This document shows positions 35,228 to 45,580 of a stretch of DNA of 64,000 nt, one piece after another. The position numbers were made by a program, and so were the translations under genes. Positions within the stretch are counted from its first letter, which is position 1. Each line of letters begins with the position of its first letter. The stretch is from Macrosoma leucophasiata (lineage: Eukaryota; Arthropoda; Insecta; Lepidoptera; Hedylidae), in contig JAWQUS010000020.1 in NCBI GenBank assembly GCA_036365455.1, positions 283,001 to 347,000 of the forward strand, written 5' to 3'. The notes below the pieces were generated by a model, which saw nothing but the letters and a program-made list of their open reading frames with translations, was not told the origin of the DNA and ran no database searches.

Positions 35228-35620
35228 AGGCAATAAATAACTAAAAAGTGTCATATTGTGAAATTAGATGTAAGGAACAAATTTTGAAAAGACCCTACTG
35301 AGTTTTGTTTTGGCAGGTATTTCTCAGTAATGTGGGCTTTGGAACTCTGCCAGTGAATGACAAAGAATGTCCCATATTTTTTTGTTTAGTCTTATCTTGA
35401 TAAATCTTCGTAAAAGAGAGTATGGAACATTTTGTTGATACCTATTTTTATTATTTAGTATTTTTGGACCATTATTAATTTTATTTTTGTTTACTTTGAC
35501 ATATTAATCAACGTATCAGTTGTTATTCGCTTTAATTTTATATTTGTTATTAGACCTATCACAAGCAAATTCTATTTATTCCAAGTGATTATATACATTT
35601 TTGAATTTTGAATTTTAAAT
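35228..35620 (+). mobile_element. LINE-H 3' UTR
   Basis: Matches the complement of 12470-12860: TTTTGAAAAGACCCTACTGA, GTGGGCTTTGGAACTCTGCC, and AATCAACGTATCAGTTGTTA. The tail here is a diverged TTTTGAATTTTGAATTTT. No coding part remains. Confidence 0.7.
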
Positions 35621-35698
35621 AATCAGAAAGATTACGAAATAAAAGCGTAATAATTGAATTAAATATTACCTAGTATTTAAGAAAAACTACTCCAACAG

Positions 35699-35815
35699 TT
35701 ATACGGCGCAATCTTTGCCCTGGTTCTAGCTGTAGCTGGGCTCACTGCCACGCCCCGGAGGAGCTCTGTATCATTTCTGTTTGCACCTATACTCAAAAAT
35801 ATCGTAGCATATTAA
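35699..35815 (+). pseudogene. Signal-peptide-like exon or relic
   Basis: After a CTACTCCAACAG splice-acceptor-like end, the frame reads LYGAIFALVLAVAGLTATPR and continues for 38 codons to a TAA at 35813. The first ~16 residues look like the hydrophobic part of a signal peptide split after two to four codons, as in the cuticle genes. No upstream MK exon was found and no Gly/Tyr block follows. It could be a lost secreted-protein gene, or chance. Confidence 0.35.
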
Positions 35816-36114
35816 TTTTGAGTAGGTTAAAACTTACTGAATAGCCTGGATTAGTTTACGCTATACCACTGTATAATAATATAAAAAACTATCGTTAACC
35901 AATACTATGATATTTGTATCTATTGAAAATTATTTATAACTCGCTGACCCAGTAAAAGTATTAAAACCTAGATTTGTTTAAAATATGAGCTATTGTTTAA
36001 AAAAAAATCATACAAATTATAATGAACTAACTACTCCTGACAATAACGAACACATAAAACGATGATTTCTCCGTTTGATGCACTAGTTTGGAAGTTATGC
36101 GCGTACATATATTT

Positions 36115-36181
36115 GGATGTCTGGCGCTCTACACTCTCTGCCTACCCCGTTAGGGACCTGGCGTGAAGATACATACATACA
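36115..36181 (+). mobile_element. LINE-T, 67-bp dead-on-arrival copy
   Basis: Codons DVWRSTLSAYPVRDLA-stop, then GATACATACATACA. An 11-bp target duplication TACATATATTT flanks it at 36104-36114 and 36182-36192. This shows where the family's 3' end lies. Confidence 0.8.
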
Positions 36182-36192
36182 TACATATATTT

Positions 36193-36704
36193 CAGTGATT
36201 TGTATAGATTAACATTACCGCGAAACTGGAGAGATCTCGTAGCCATTCCCCGTAGATATAAAAAAATGTGTCGTAAAAACAGACGATGTATTAACTGTTA
36301 AGAAAGTAAGGGTTGGTACCAAGTAGTGAATCCCTGAAGCAGCAGATGGACTCTATAGCAGAGAATATGTAATAATACTACGTATAGAAAGGACACTTTG
36401 ACGTCCCGCCCGATTTCCCCTCCTCCCCTCTTATGGGCGACGGTTGGTATTTTCTACGTGCTACGCACACAGGTGTTCGTGTAAATACACGTCACTGATT
36501 GATGTCTTTGTAATAGAGACCAAATTAAGCGTTTGTATGGAATTTAAGCGGAGTGTCCGCGCTCTGCCTGTGCATATATTTTTCTGGTGGCCTGAGGGAT
36601 GAGGGATACTATTGATTGATTCAAAAATTGACTAATTATTAATATATTTATTAGGAAAAAATAAATATTTTATATCATAATATCACAATAGGACTTTAAC
36701 AGGT
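36193..36704. other. Intergenic 3' of gene 4
   Basis: 36215-36260 pairs with 33903-33950 of the left arm. The rest is unique AT-rich sequence with a C-rich stretch near 36405-36430. Possible AATAAA for gene 4 at 36652-36647 (minus). Confidence 0.45.
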
Positions 36705-37318
36705 TCACCACCAGCCATTGGCGTAACCGGCGCCGTGAGCAACACCGTATCCGGCATCATAGCCGTATCCGTGTCCAGCACCATAGCCGTATCCGTGTCC
36801 AACACCATATCCGGCACCGTATCCGTAACCTGCACCGTAACCGTAACCAGCGCCGTAACCGGCACCGTAACCAGCGCCATATCCGATTCCGGCGTAGGCG
36901 GGCTCAGCGACCACCTTGTTGACGGTGACGACTTGCGGCTCCGCGACCACCCTGGGTACCGACACCACGTGCGGCTGCTCCACCACGCGGGGCACCGACA
37001 CCACCTTGTTCACCGGCACCACGTGGTTGGTCACCGCTGGAGCGGCAATGCCGATGGCAGGTGCCGCGTAGCTGATGGCGGGCGCGGCGTAGCCACCATA
37101 GCCTCCGTAGCCGGCATAACCATCATAGCCGCCGTACGAGTGCAGCCCGCTGAGGTAGCCGCGCTTCTCTCTCACGTTGCCAGCGGACACGCACGCTGCA
37201 AGAGCTACCAGGGCTACGATCTGCAAAACATTCAAATAAAGAAATTATTTGTTGAAAACTGAATATCATTTCAAACCATCATTAGTTGATACTCAGGTAT
37301 ACTCACAAAGGCCTTCAT
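36705..37318 (-). CDS. Gly/Tyr-rich cuticular protein, subfamily 1 (gene 4)
   Basis: Secreted cuticle structural protein of 175 residues, near-twin of gene 3. Exon 1 is 37318-37307 (MKAF), the intron 37306-37221 (86 bp, phase 0), and exon 2 37220-36705. The signal peptide and GNVREKRGYLSGLHSYGG are the same as gene 3. The first Gly/Tyr block is shorter (GYDGYAGYGGYGGYAAPAIS). The Val core is the same. The C-terminal block is longer (GAGYGAGYGAGYGYG, GHGYGYDAGYGVAHG), ending ANGWW. The intron matches that of gene 3 at every one of its 86 bases. Convergent with gene 3 at about 3.1 kb between stops. It probably makes an interchangeable product under the same promoter type. Confidence 0.92.
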
Positions 37319-37352
37319 GCTGCTGGTGTTGTGGTGGCGTGGTGTGGTAGGT

Positions 37353-37391
37353 AAGTGATGCCACTGTCTGACGCGATATAATATTTATATA
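37353..37391 (-). promoter_or_regulatory. Core promoter of gene 4
   Basis: TATATAAA at 37391-37384 (minus), then the same ATCACTT start and CCACC-rich leader as gene 3. By eye only about three differences are seen in roughly 135 bp upstream of the ATG. Confidence 0.6.
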
Positions 37392-37883
37392 CAGCCGCCG
37401 CTACGTCTGTCGTAACACAAGACGCGTCCTCATGGTGACATCTCGCATACACTCGATTTTGCCGACAAAATCAGAATAATTCGACCTTATTCGACCGTCG
37501 ATGTATACATTGATTGATTGAAACTTGTGCTTATTGAATGACTTACAATATTTAAGCTACCCTATGATAAGATTATTTCTATGAAGTAAAGTAGTTCTTT
37601 TTCTATTGTAGTAGAGATCGTGTGGTAGAACGGTATGAGCATAAACTCCGTCATCCTCATAATGTGCATGGCCCCGTTATAATTTTCATACAGGCAAAAG
37701 AACTCAGACATCAGCGGTGACAATGCATGTGCATTTTGACCCCAAGAATTCAAGTTTGTATTGATGATGTTTATAGGATGTACTGGTGGTGTGTAGGAGG
37801 TACTGGTTGTAATACCAGGCTGTTATACTCAACAAACAGACCACTTTTCGACACCTATCAAATAGGGTATTAAAACAATTTAA

Positions 37884-37936
37884 CTGGTGGTAGAGCTCCA
37901 GTGACTGAGCTCACGGGCGTAGGCACCACCGCATTA
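37884..37936 (+). repeat. SINE-A 5' fragment
   Basis: CTGGTGGTAGAGCTCCAGTG to CACCACCGCATTACC, joined directly to an inverted SINE-A copy. Confidence 0.7.
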
Positions 37937-37939
37937 CCA

Positions 37940-38213
37940 CAATGGAAGTGGCAAGCAAGCATGCAGTTCACATTGATGTTAAGTGATTACCGCAGCCTAT
38001 AGACACCCACAGAAAGACCAAGGTCAAAATGCAGATGCGTTACCACTCCTGGAGGCCTAAGGTATTATGCCTCTGTGCCGGCAATTACAGGGCCGTACAT
38101 TACCACCTGACCGGAACATGATATTGCTGAACACTACCATTTAGTGGCAAGTATATTAGGTAATGCGGTGGTGCTCACGCCCGCGAGCTCCGTCACTGGA
38201 GCTCTACCACCAG
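37940..38213 (-). repeat. SINE-A, near full-length
   Basis: GTGGCAAGCAAGCATGCAGT through to GGAGCTCTACCACCAG. With 37884-37936 it forms an inverted repeat of about 53 bp. Confidence 0.8.
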
Positions 38214-39229
38214 TAAAAAAGTGTTGGCAAGCCTCCAGTGTTGTTTGTGTCTGTCGGTTTTATACCAGCTAAACTCAAATTATCGTCTATTATAGTATTA
38301 CGCGTGGCGTCACTTAGTTGATTTACAAGTCCTCATCGCCATTATATCAGACGTATGATGTCCACTGCTGGACCAAAGCCTCTCCATAGGGGGGATATGC
38401 CATAATCGCTACGCTTGGCTTGCGGATAGTGGCGGTAGTTTCTTCGCAGGACGCTGCTGCCCATATTGCGTTATTGCACTTATACCGTCACCCCATTGCA
38501 ATGGTTTGACCGCCATTGTTCAATTGACTGACGTGCAGTAGTCGAAGAATTCTCTTCCAATACAAAAAAAATCTTGCGCTAATGGACGGTGGATCGTCAC
38601 GTCCCGACACCTTACAAGGTAGAAAACATTTAAATGAATTATTATTGTGTTAATATAATCCACACAGTAATAATGTATTATAGTGAATTGTGATATATTA
38701 TGACAAACAATTATAATATGTATCATATAATTATGCGCAAGCCCACCGCGGCCTCCGCCAAATAGAAACATTATAATACCAGTTCAACCAAAATTAGATC
38801 ACTTTATCAAACTACTAGTTTTTGCCTGCGACTTCATCCGCGTGGAGTTTGAAATATTACTATATATATTATATTATATATATATATTACCTCTATAAAC
38901 TTTATTCCCTAATGTAAAATTAGAAGAGATGCCTAGGAATTCACAAAAAAGCTAGCAATGTAATGTCATCATTATCATCAACATGTCTGCCGAAAGACAA
39001 CCACTGCTGGACAAAAGGCTCACTGAAAGACTAAGATGTAATATCTCTATGTCTTCTGTTCTTAAATTCTCGTCTCACAATGTTAGTTACAATAATCCTC
39101 CGAAACGGCTTTACCGAATTGGCGATCACAGAAGGGGTAGTTAATTGTAGGACGCTGTTGTCCGTCTCACTACTACTTTATTTGAATAGTTTGACCGTGT
39201 TACACATTTTAAATAGAGGCGTATAAATA
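38214..39229. other. Intergenic with repeat scraps
   Basis: 38350-38480 is a short interspersed repeat (CCACTGCTGGACCAAAGCC, GCCATAATCGCTACGCTTGG), shared with 1045-1150 and 45195-45320. 38815-38850 is a Helitron-like end (A/CTAG then GCGACTTCATCCGCGTGGA, minus). 38985-39180 holds another fragment with CCACTGCTGGACAAAAGGCT. No gene. Confidence 0.5.
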
Positions 39230-39233
39230 TTAA

Positions 39234-39379
39234 CCCCCTTATTTATAAACGTATTTTAGCTAAAGTGTTGCTAATCTCTCCTTTGTCTTTTTCTATCCTG
39301 CACGTTTGACAATGCAACTGACAAAGACAAAGCATTCTATAGCTAAAACGTATCTAATGTACGTTTATGAATAAAGGGG
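39234..39379. mobile_element. piggyBac-like MITE
   Basis: 146 bp flanked by TTAA at 39230-39233 and 39380-39383. Ends CCCCCTTATTTATAAACGTA and TACGTTTATGAATAAAGGGG are imperfect inverted repeats. TTAA duplication and CCC/GGG termini are typical of piggyBac-type elements. No coding capacity. Confidence 0.7.
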
Positions 39380-39767
39380 TTAATATTTAACTCTATTTCA
39401 CCAATTTTAGGGGATGAATTTCGCAAAATTCTTTCGTATTCCTCGTCTACATCGTACAAGAACAACTCCTGTGAAAACATCAGCGGTCTTGGTCCAAAGT
39501 TTAAGGATGGCCGTTGATTTGTCAGACTTCAAGACAGGACTCTTGTTTTAGATATACTTATTCACTGAAATGGGTTTTATGCAAAATACCGATGAGGCGG
39601 CTTTGTAAACGAATGTAAATAAACACCAAATATGGACACACATAACTCATTTAAATTGTATTGATTGCATAAGCTTTGTAGATAAGGTATGTGGAACGAT
39701 GAGGCAAAGTTTAATATAGAGCATAGTAGAGCTCTAGTAATTTTTAGAGTTTTTTGTTTCTTAATTT

Positions 39768-39975
39768 CACGCCTTTAATTCTTGATGGGGTTGGCAGAGG
39801 TAAATGCACGCATGATTCACCGGTTAGCTTCACCTGTTGACATCTCTGGGCACATTACCAAACTCCGAGGTAATGGGAAACTTCCAGAAAATGTAAAAAT
39901 CCCAATACAAATGAACCGAACCTAGAAGCCCAGCGTAGTAGAAGTTGCCTGCTACCACTTGGCTACTGAGGCAGT
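39768..39975 (-). repeat. SINE-C copy
   Basis: CACGCCTTTAATTCTTGATG to CTACCACTTGGCTACTGAGG. The last part is the complement of an A box, TAGCCAAGTGG. Confidence 0.7.
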
Positions 39976-39984
39976 TAAAGCAAG

Positions 39985-40425
39985 TGAATAGCAAGTTAGG
40001 ACGGTATAACAGCTCAGTATCTCAGAATTGGCCACGCATCTACATTGATTTTGTAGATATTTATAGGTGTAGTGGACCTCCCGTAATTCGGTCCCACTGA
40101 AGCTCGACGTGTCTATTGAATGGCGATTTAATACAGGGCGCCAGAGTAACAGTAGAGTAATCATCATCTTTTTAGCCGAAAGACTATCTTCTGGACAAAA
40201 CCGTCCTCTAAAGTTTGGTTCTGGGCCACCATAATCCAGCGATCCAGTACCATCTAGATCGTCAAATCGATCCATTTCTCGAGGGCCTGCGTACGCTTCG
40301 TCTTCCGGTTCGCGGCCGCCAATCCAAACCTCTTCTGTCCCGATAGCCGGCGGTTCTATGAGCAATGTGCCCACCCACTGTCACTTGAGTTTCGCTGTTC
40401 AGTGGGCTATATCAGATACTTTGGT
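39985..40425 (-). mobile_element. LINE-Q fragment, RTE-like
   Basis: On the minus strand, GAAACTCAAGTGACAGTGGG and AGACGAAGCGTACGCAGGCC match the pre-C-terminal region of LINE-Q (compare 44285-44530 plus). GATCGCTGGATTATGGTGGC follows, but stop codons interrupt it. A decayed retrotransposon, not a gene. Confidence 0.55.
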
Positions 40426-41243
40426 TCACATGTGGAATGTATGAATGTATGTATGTAATAACCGTAATGTAATATCATGAAACCGAAAAACGACCTTAAA
40501 AGGTACTTTTGGTTTTGCTACAAGTCTTGAAGGGATAGATGATCCAATACAGGGTCAGTAATCCTTCCCCATAGGCAACACTCGATTTTCCGTGAGAACA
40601 TGCTCCCAAAACGGCAGGAACCGACACAGATATCCGAGGAAAACCTGAATAAAAGGGACATTATCTTTGAAATAAGTTGTAATAAAAGCGATTGATTGCA
40701 TTCCACCATTCTAGAACGATTGATCAATGAGCCGCGACGTCAGTATTACTCAGTATACGGGACAAGTTGTTTACTGTATTCCGGTGTTGCTTATGTAAAT
40801 TTTTGGCAATGTATATTTAAAATGTTGCGTATATGTATTACTCGTATGTTTAATGTGGAGCTTTGATTTTGATAGTGACCTTGATTAAAATGATAATATA
40901 TTTTGATTTCTTCCTTTGAGGCGTGGCCATAGATTGCGTGTCGAGATAGGATAGATAAGTCGGTATTTTATGCGAATCGATATTGGAAAATATTACATAT
41001 TTTTATGTTCTTTATTGATTTAGTAGATAAATAGTAGCATGTGACTATTGTTATGCTCGAGCAGTAGTTGTGAATCTCAGTAGGGATGGAACCTGCAACC
41101 TGCAACATGTACAATGCTTGACTACATCTTTCTGTTACTTTCTTCAGTAATGACAGGAATAGTAATGTATTTTTCTAAAATATATTCACATACGATATAC
41201 TTTGATTGAAATCGTCGGGACGTGATGACCCCATAAAAAAATT
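40426..41243. other. Intergenic, nothing recognised
   Basis: No gene or clear repeat. A GTATGTATGTA microsatellite-like start is near 40441. Confidence 0.4.
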
Positions 41244-41334
41244 AATTTGCCATTAGCGGTCAGCCATCACACACCCGACCGCGCCCGTATCGCTTAACCG
41301 TGTAGATCGCTTACGATCTACACCAGCCGCGGTA
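41244..41334 (-). repeat. SINE-B 5' fragment
   Basis: AATTTGCCATTAGCGGTCAG to CGATCTACACCAGCCGCGG is the complement of the SINE-B head. The tail portion is missing. Confidence 0.7.
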
Positions 41335-41424
41335 TATCAGTATCTCGCGATAAAACTACTGCTACTGCAATCACCAATCCGCCTGCTAAGCGTGTTTTAT
41401 TATGGTATATTTTTGCCTAATGAC

Positions 41425-41570
41425 GCACAACAATGTTGTAAGGCTCTTGGGAAAGTTTTCTCCAGCTGTGGATGTTTTTCGGCTGCAGTCATCACTTAAT
41501 ATCAATGTGAATTGCATGCTTGTTTGCCAATTCCATTATATTAAAAAAAAACTTTGTGTTGATGAGAAGT
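41425..41570 (+). repeat. LINE-Q end joined to SINE-A 3' end
   Basis: 41430-41480 reads TTCTCCAGCTGTGGATGTTT, a LINE-Q 3' end. From 41482 GCTGCAGTCATCACTTAAT to TGCATGCTTGTTTGCCAATT and an A tail is SINE-A. Confidence 0.6.
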
Positions 41571-41923
41571 TACCAGTCTCTTGCAAGGCATTTTTCATGT
41601 AGGTACATAAAACTCGTAGTAACTGAATCGCTTCGTTGTCTTGCTGAAGCAAAACAGCGATTTAAATCAATACTCGTCACAGCAAGGCGCGCACCGATTT
41701 AACCGCGATTCAGAAACTTTTATGATTAAAAAATTAGCCCCAGTTCAGACTTTAAGGACTACACGTAACGTGTGTATGAGAAATGCACCAATTTGCAATA
41801 CCATGTTTTCTTGTAATGAATGGAAATATCATAATAAGGTACGTAGTAAACAAAGAAAAATTAGTTTTTTTACCCGTTAATATTGGCTGTAGACATGATC
41901 CTATTTATTTATGATTAAGAACC
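41571..41923. other. Intergenic, nothing recognised
   Basis: Short overlapping frames (41520-41880) have no recognisable domain. Confidence 0.35.
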
Positions 41924-41926
41924 TTA

Positions 41927-42062
41927 TGGCCGATTACGCAAACGTCACTCAATTTTAAGCAACCCTCAAATGTGCGCTATCTCGCTCGTTTGAACGTGTT
42001 TTTTATAGACAGAAGACTTTTAAGTCCCACTTAGATTTGAGTGACGTTTGAGTATTTGGCCG
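41927..42062. mobile_element. Harbinger/Tourist-like MITE 2
   Basis: 136 bp with inverted ends (ACGCAAACGTCACTCAA on the left; TTGAGTGACGTTTGAGT on the right, imperfect) beginning TGGCC and ending GGCCG. TTA flanks it at 41924-41926 and 42063-42065. Unrelated in sequence to the MITE at 3202. Confidence 0.65.
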
Positions 42063-42065
42063 TTA

Positions 42066-42612
42066 GCGTGTAAGATAATCGGGCTATTCATTGAGTGCAA
42101 TTGAAAAGCGTCTACATAATCAAGCCACCAACCCTGAAGAAACGACCATTCTGTCAATTGAAAGAGTAACGACGAAGATGTGAGACTGAACCAATAACTC
42201 ACAAACGATTCAATATTAAATTGTACATTTATTCATTGCTAATTATTTAAAGATTGTATTTTTATGACTCACTTGACATTTAAATAGATGGTGCCTTTAA
42301 AATGATTTTGTTTCAAAGGCGATGCGATGGCGTGAGTCTCGTAATCTTAATAACTTATAATTAATTAAGCGATTTATAACGTTCGTACGTTTTTTTTGTT
42401 TGTTCGAGACGTGTAATAAACGGAACACAAATCATATCGTATATATTCACGATTCTAATTAATAAATTATAGATAAAATGAAGATATACAAGCTTCTTCC
42501 CGCCTAAGCCTGACATTGGATATATTGTGCACGTTTATGTCAATATCACATCTAGAATAAAGTGAAAATTGTGTCACAAGGTTATTATAACATAATGTTT
42601 ATATTAGTAACT
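42066..42612. other. Intergenic, nothing recognised
   Basis: AT-rich, no gene. Confidence 0.4.
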
Positions 42613-44172
42613 AGCTGTGCCCGCGACTTCGTCTACGTGCGAAAAAAGTATGATTGTTCAGTATCTACCCCGACGAAGTCGTGGGCGCAGCTAGTATAAA
42701 AGTAGCCTAAGTTACTCCTTATTACATCAGCTATCGGCCAGTGAAAGTCCCGTCAAAATCGGAGACACTCAAATTCTATTTATTTGTTTGTAGGTATGTA
42801 AGTATATATGGTTGTATGGAGATAAAAGTAGCCTAAGTTACTTCTTATTATATCAGCTATCTGCCAGTGAAAGTCCCGTCAAATTCGGACACTCAAATTC
42901 TGTTTATGTGTATGTAGGTATGTATGTATGTAAGGTTGTATGGAGATAAAAGTAGCCTAAGTTACTCCTTATCACATCAGCTATCTGCCCGTGAAAGTCC
43001 CGTCAAAGTCGGAGACACTCCAATTCTTCTTTTTTGTATGTAGGTATGTATATATGTATGTATGTATGGATGTATGGAGATAAAAGTAGCCTAAGTTACT
43101 CCTTATTACATCAGCTACCTACCCATGGAAGTCCCGATACACTCCAAGTCGGATACACTCCAATTCTACTTATTTGTATGTAGGTATGTATGTATGTATG
43201 GATGTATGGAGATAAAAGTAGCCTAAGTTACTCCTTATCACATCAGCTATCTGCCAGTGAAAGTCCCGTCAAAATCGATCAAGCCGTTCCCCAGATTAGC
43301 CCCGCCAAACAGACAGACAGACTAACAGACAAAAATTGAAAAAAAAAAAAATTGTTTTGGTATATGTATCGTGTATACATACATATGCGTTTCGTAAAAA
43401 GCGGTTATTTTAATATTACAAACAGACTCCAATTTTATTCATTTGTATGTATGTATGTATATGATTTATAATGGAAGCTGCAATACAACATAAGACCTAA
43501 AAATTCTGTGAAAATTTTAAGCGTCTACATTATAGCGGTAACCGAAACACATAATTTGTGAAAATGTTAGCTTTTTAGCTATCACTATTTATGAGATACA
43601 GCCTGGTGACAGACAGACGGACGGACAGACAGACGGACGGACAGACAGACAGACAGACAGCGGCGGATTAGTTATCCGTAGGGTTCGTTTTTCCTATTAG
43701 GTACGAAACTCCCTAAAAGATAGAACTAAGATACAGAATAGCTTAAAAATATTCGATACGATTCTTTAAATTAACATAACTTTTTTATTTCTGAACCGAT
43801 TCACATGAAACAAACACTAAATGTGAAGTGAAACTTACCACAATAAATTAGTGTAAACCGCAAATCGAATAAGTCGTTTCTGATATTAGCGTGCACAAAC
43901 ACACAGACAAACAGACATTTTTCCGGGATAAAAAGTACCCAGTGTTGTGCGCCAAAGGTTAAAGTATAATCATTCCAAGTTTCATTGTGATCGGACCTGT
44001 AGTTTTTATGTGATGCTTGAACAAACAGACAGACAGACAGACAAAAAATTTTCTTATCACATTTTTGTGTTCGGTATCGATTTAGGAACATCCCATGGTA
44101 TTTATTTTTTCAATATTTTTAATGTACAGAATTTACACTTCTACATATTTATTATAAGTACTCGTATATAGA
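42613..44172 (-). mobile_element. Helitron-1, apparently complete copy
   Basis: 1560 bp in minus orientation. The CTAG end is at 42613-42616 next to the inverted repeat GACTTCGTC / GACGAAGTC. The TC end is at 44172-44171 with host A beyond. The same internal order as 9413-10957 is seen, including tetranucleotide tracts at about 43312-43332, 43610-43660 and 44026-44043. It carries a five-copy tandem array (42690-43265). No coding capacity. Confidence 0.6.
42690..43265. repeat. Tandem array, period about 124-134 bp
   Basis: AGTAGCCTAAGTTACT recurs with start positions 42701, 42827, 42951, 43085 and 43217. Each unit also has ATCAGCTATCTGCCAGTGAA-like and GTAGGTATGTATGTATG segments; the ATG-repeat length explains the varying period. 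Confidence 0.8.
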
Positions 44173-44284
44173 TAAGATGCGAGTTTTTGTTTTTGTTATA
44201 GCAGTGCCAAAAAATTAAAAGGCCGTAGATAGATCATTGTAGTATCTCTATAGAATAAAGAAGTAGAGTTTCTAATCAAATAGC

Positions 44285-44530
44285 GAAACTCAAGTGGCAG
44301 TGGCCAGGGCACACAGCGCGAAGAACTGATGGCCATTGGGGCAGAAGAATTCTCGAATGGTGATCGCGTACCGGAAGATTAAACGCAGGCAGGCCTCATA
44401 TGAGGTAGACAGACGACCCGGTCAAGGTTGCAAGCAATCGCTGGATAAGGGGCGGCCCAGGACCGTTCGTTGTGCCAATCTTCCGTTCGTTGGGACGTCT
44501 TTCGGCTGAAATGAAATTAATGTTTCTGTG
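44285..44530 (+). mobile_element. LINE-Q 3' end
   Basis: CAAGTGGCAGTGGCCAGGGC (KWQWPGH-like codons) and AGCAATCGCTGGATAAGGGG (NRWIRG) lead to TTGGGACGTCTTTCGGCTGA, the VQQWTSFG-like end. Frameshifted and dead. Confidence 0.6.
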
Positions 44531-45351
44531 TTTGTATGTTATGTAGGAACTGCTATTTTGAAACTATTTATCCGATTTGTGAATTCTTTTAAATCGAATA
44601 AGTAGTTTCAAAGCTTACTTTCCTACACTCAAACAAATATACTATCAGGTGATGGGTGGGATGAAGTCAGCTGCGCTCGCTACTATTTTTGTGACAGTAC
44701 AGTCACGTACAGTTGTGTGTGGGAAAAGCTGCATTTGATAACCACATAAATATCCACTATAAACTTCTCGATCTTTAAGCAGTTCTCTAGTAAAATTTCA
44801 TATAAAATGTCCTAAGAATTGATAAGTATTGATCTATTTTAGATCAATATCAAGAAATGAAATACAGTTAAAGTAGCACAGTTAAACTATTTTGATGGTC
44901 GTTTATAAGGCCGACTCGAAATTTTGCATGAATGTTTAAAATGTTGCGTGTTGATGAGCTGTTGTAGCAATATTTACATACATGTCGTATTTAATTATAA
45001 TACTACATGTTAACGGTCAGATATTTCACGAAGGTGTGGTCGAGTGTTCGAAGATCGTGCATATAGTAGGTATGAAGAGAGTAATATATGGATATAGATC
45101 AACTATGGGACATTTACTATGGTTGTAAATGAACAATTCAGCCTTTAGACATCTATTGAAATATTTTTTTACAGATTCATCTCTTATATCATCATCATAA
45201 TGGTAGCCTAAAAAGAAGGGGGGGGGGGATATGCCATAATCGCCACGCTTGGCGTGCGGATTGGTGATCGCAGTGGCGGTTGCTTTATCGCAAGACGCTG
45301 CTGTCCATCCTGCATTATACTCGTACATAGCACTTACTGCTGTACCATTAC
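44531..45351. other. Intergenic with repeat scrap
   Basis: No gene. 45195-45320 holds the GCCATAATCGCCACGCTTGG repeat, with a run of ten or more G at about 45219-45229. Confidence 0.45.
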
Positions 45352-45580
45352 TATCTTGCCGTTTGTAAAAGAGAGTATGGAACATTCTGCTGATACCCAT
45401 TTTTGTTATTTAGTATTTTTGGACCATTATTTATTTTATTTTATTTTGTTTACTTTGATATATTAATCAACGTATCAGTTGTTATTCGCTTTAATTTTAT
45501 ATTTGTAATTTGACCTATCACAAGCAAATTCTATTATTTCCAAGTGATTAAATGAATTTTTCAGTTTGAGTTTGAGTTTG
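45352..45580 (+). mobile_element. LINE-H 3' UTR with hexamer tail
   Basis: AGTATGGAACATTCTGCTGA and AATCAACGTATCAGTTGTTA, ending CAGTTTGAGTTTGAGTTTGA. The clearest example of the TTTGAG tail. Coding part absent. Confidence 0.75.

Larger units (their letters stand above)
35960..37665 (-). repeat. Inverted duplication, right arm
   Basis: Complement of the left arm (32670-34189). It carries gene 4 and the counterpart of the Helitron-like segment (35960-36110). A 67-bp LINE-T insertion at 36115-36181 is absent from the left arm, so it postdates the duplication. Confidence 0.7.

Noticed and set aside
36735..37262. Long frame antisense to gene 4 (and similar ones at 29886-30458, 33082-33606, 53557-53836, 58551-58826, 62439-62726)
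   Set aside because: GGC-TAC-GGC-type codons read as GCC-GTA-GCC on the other strand, so stop-free antisense frames arise automatically. They lack signal peptides of their own and cross the introns.
43801..44171. Protein genes within Helitron-1
   Set aside because: Frames include translated GACA repeats and recur in each repeat copy, so they are noncoding element sequence.
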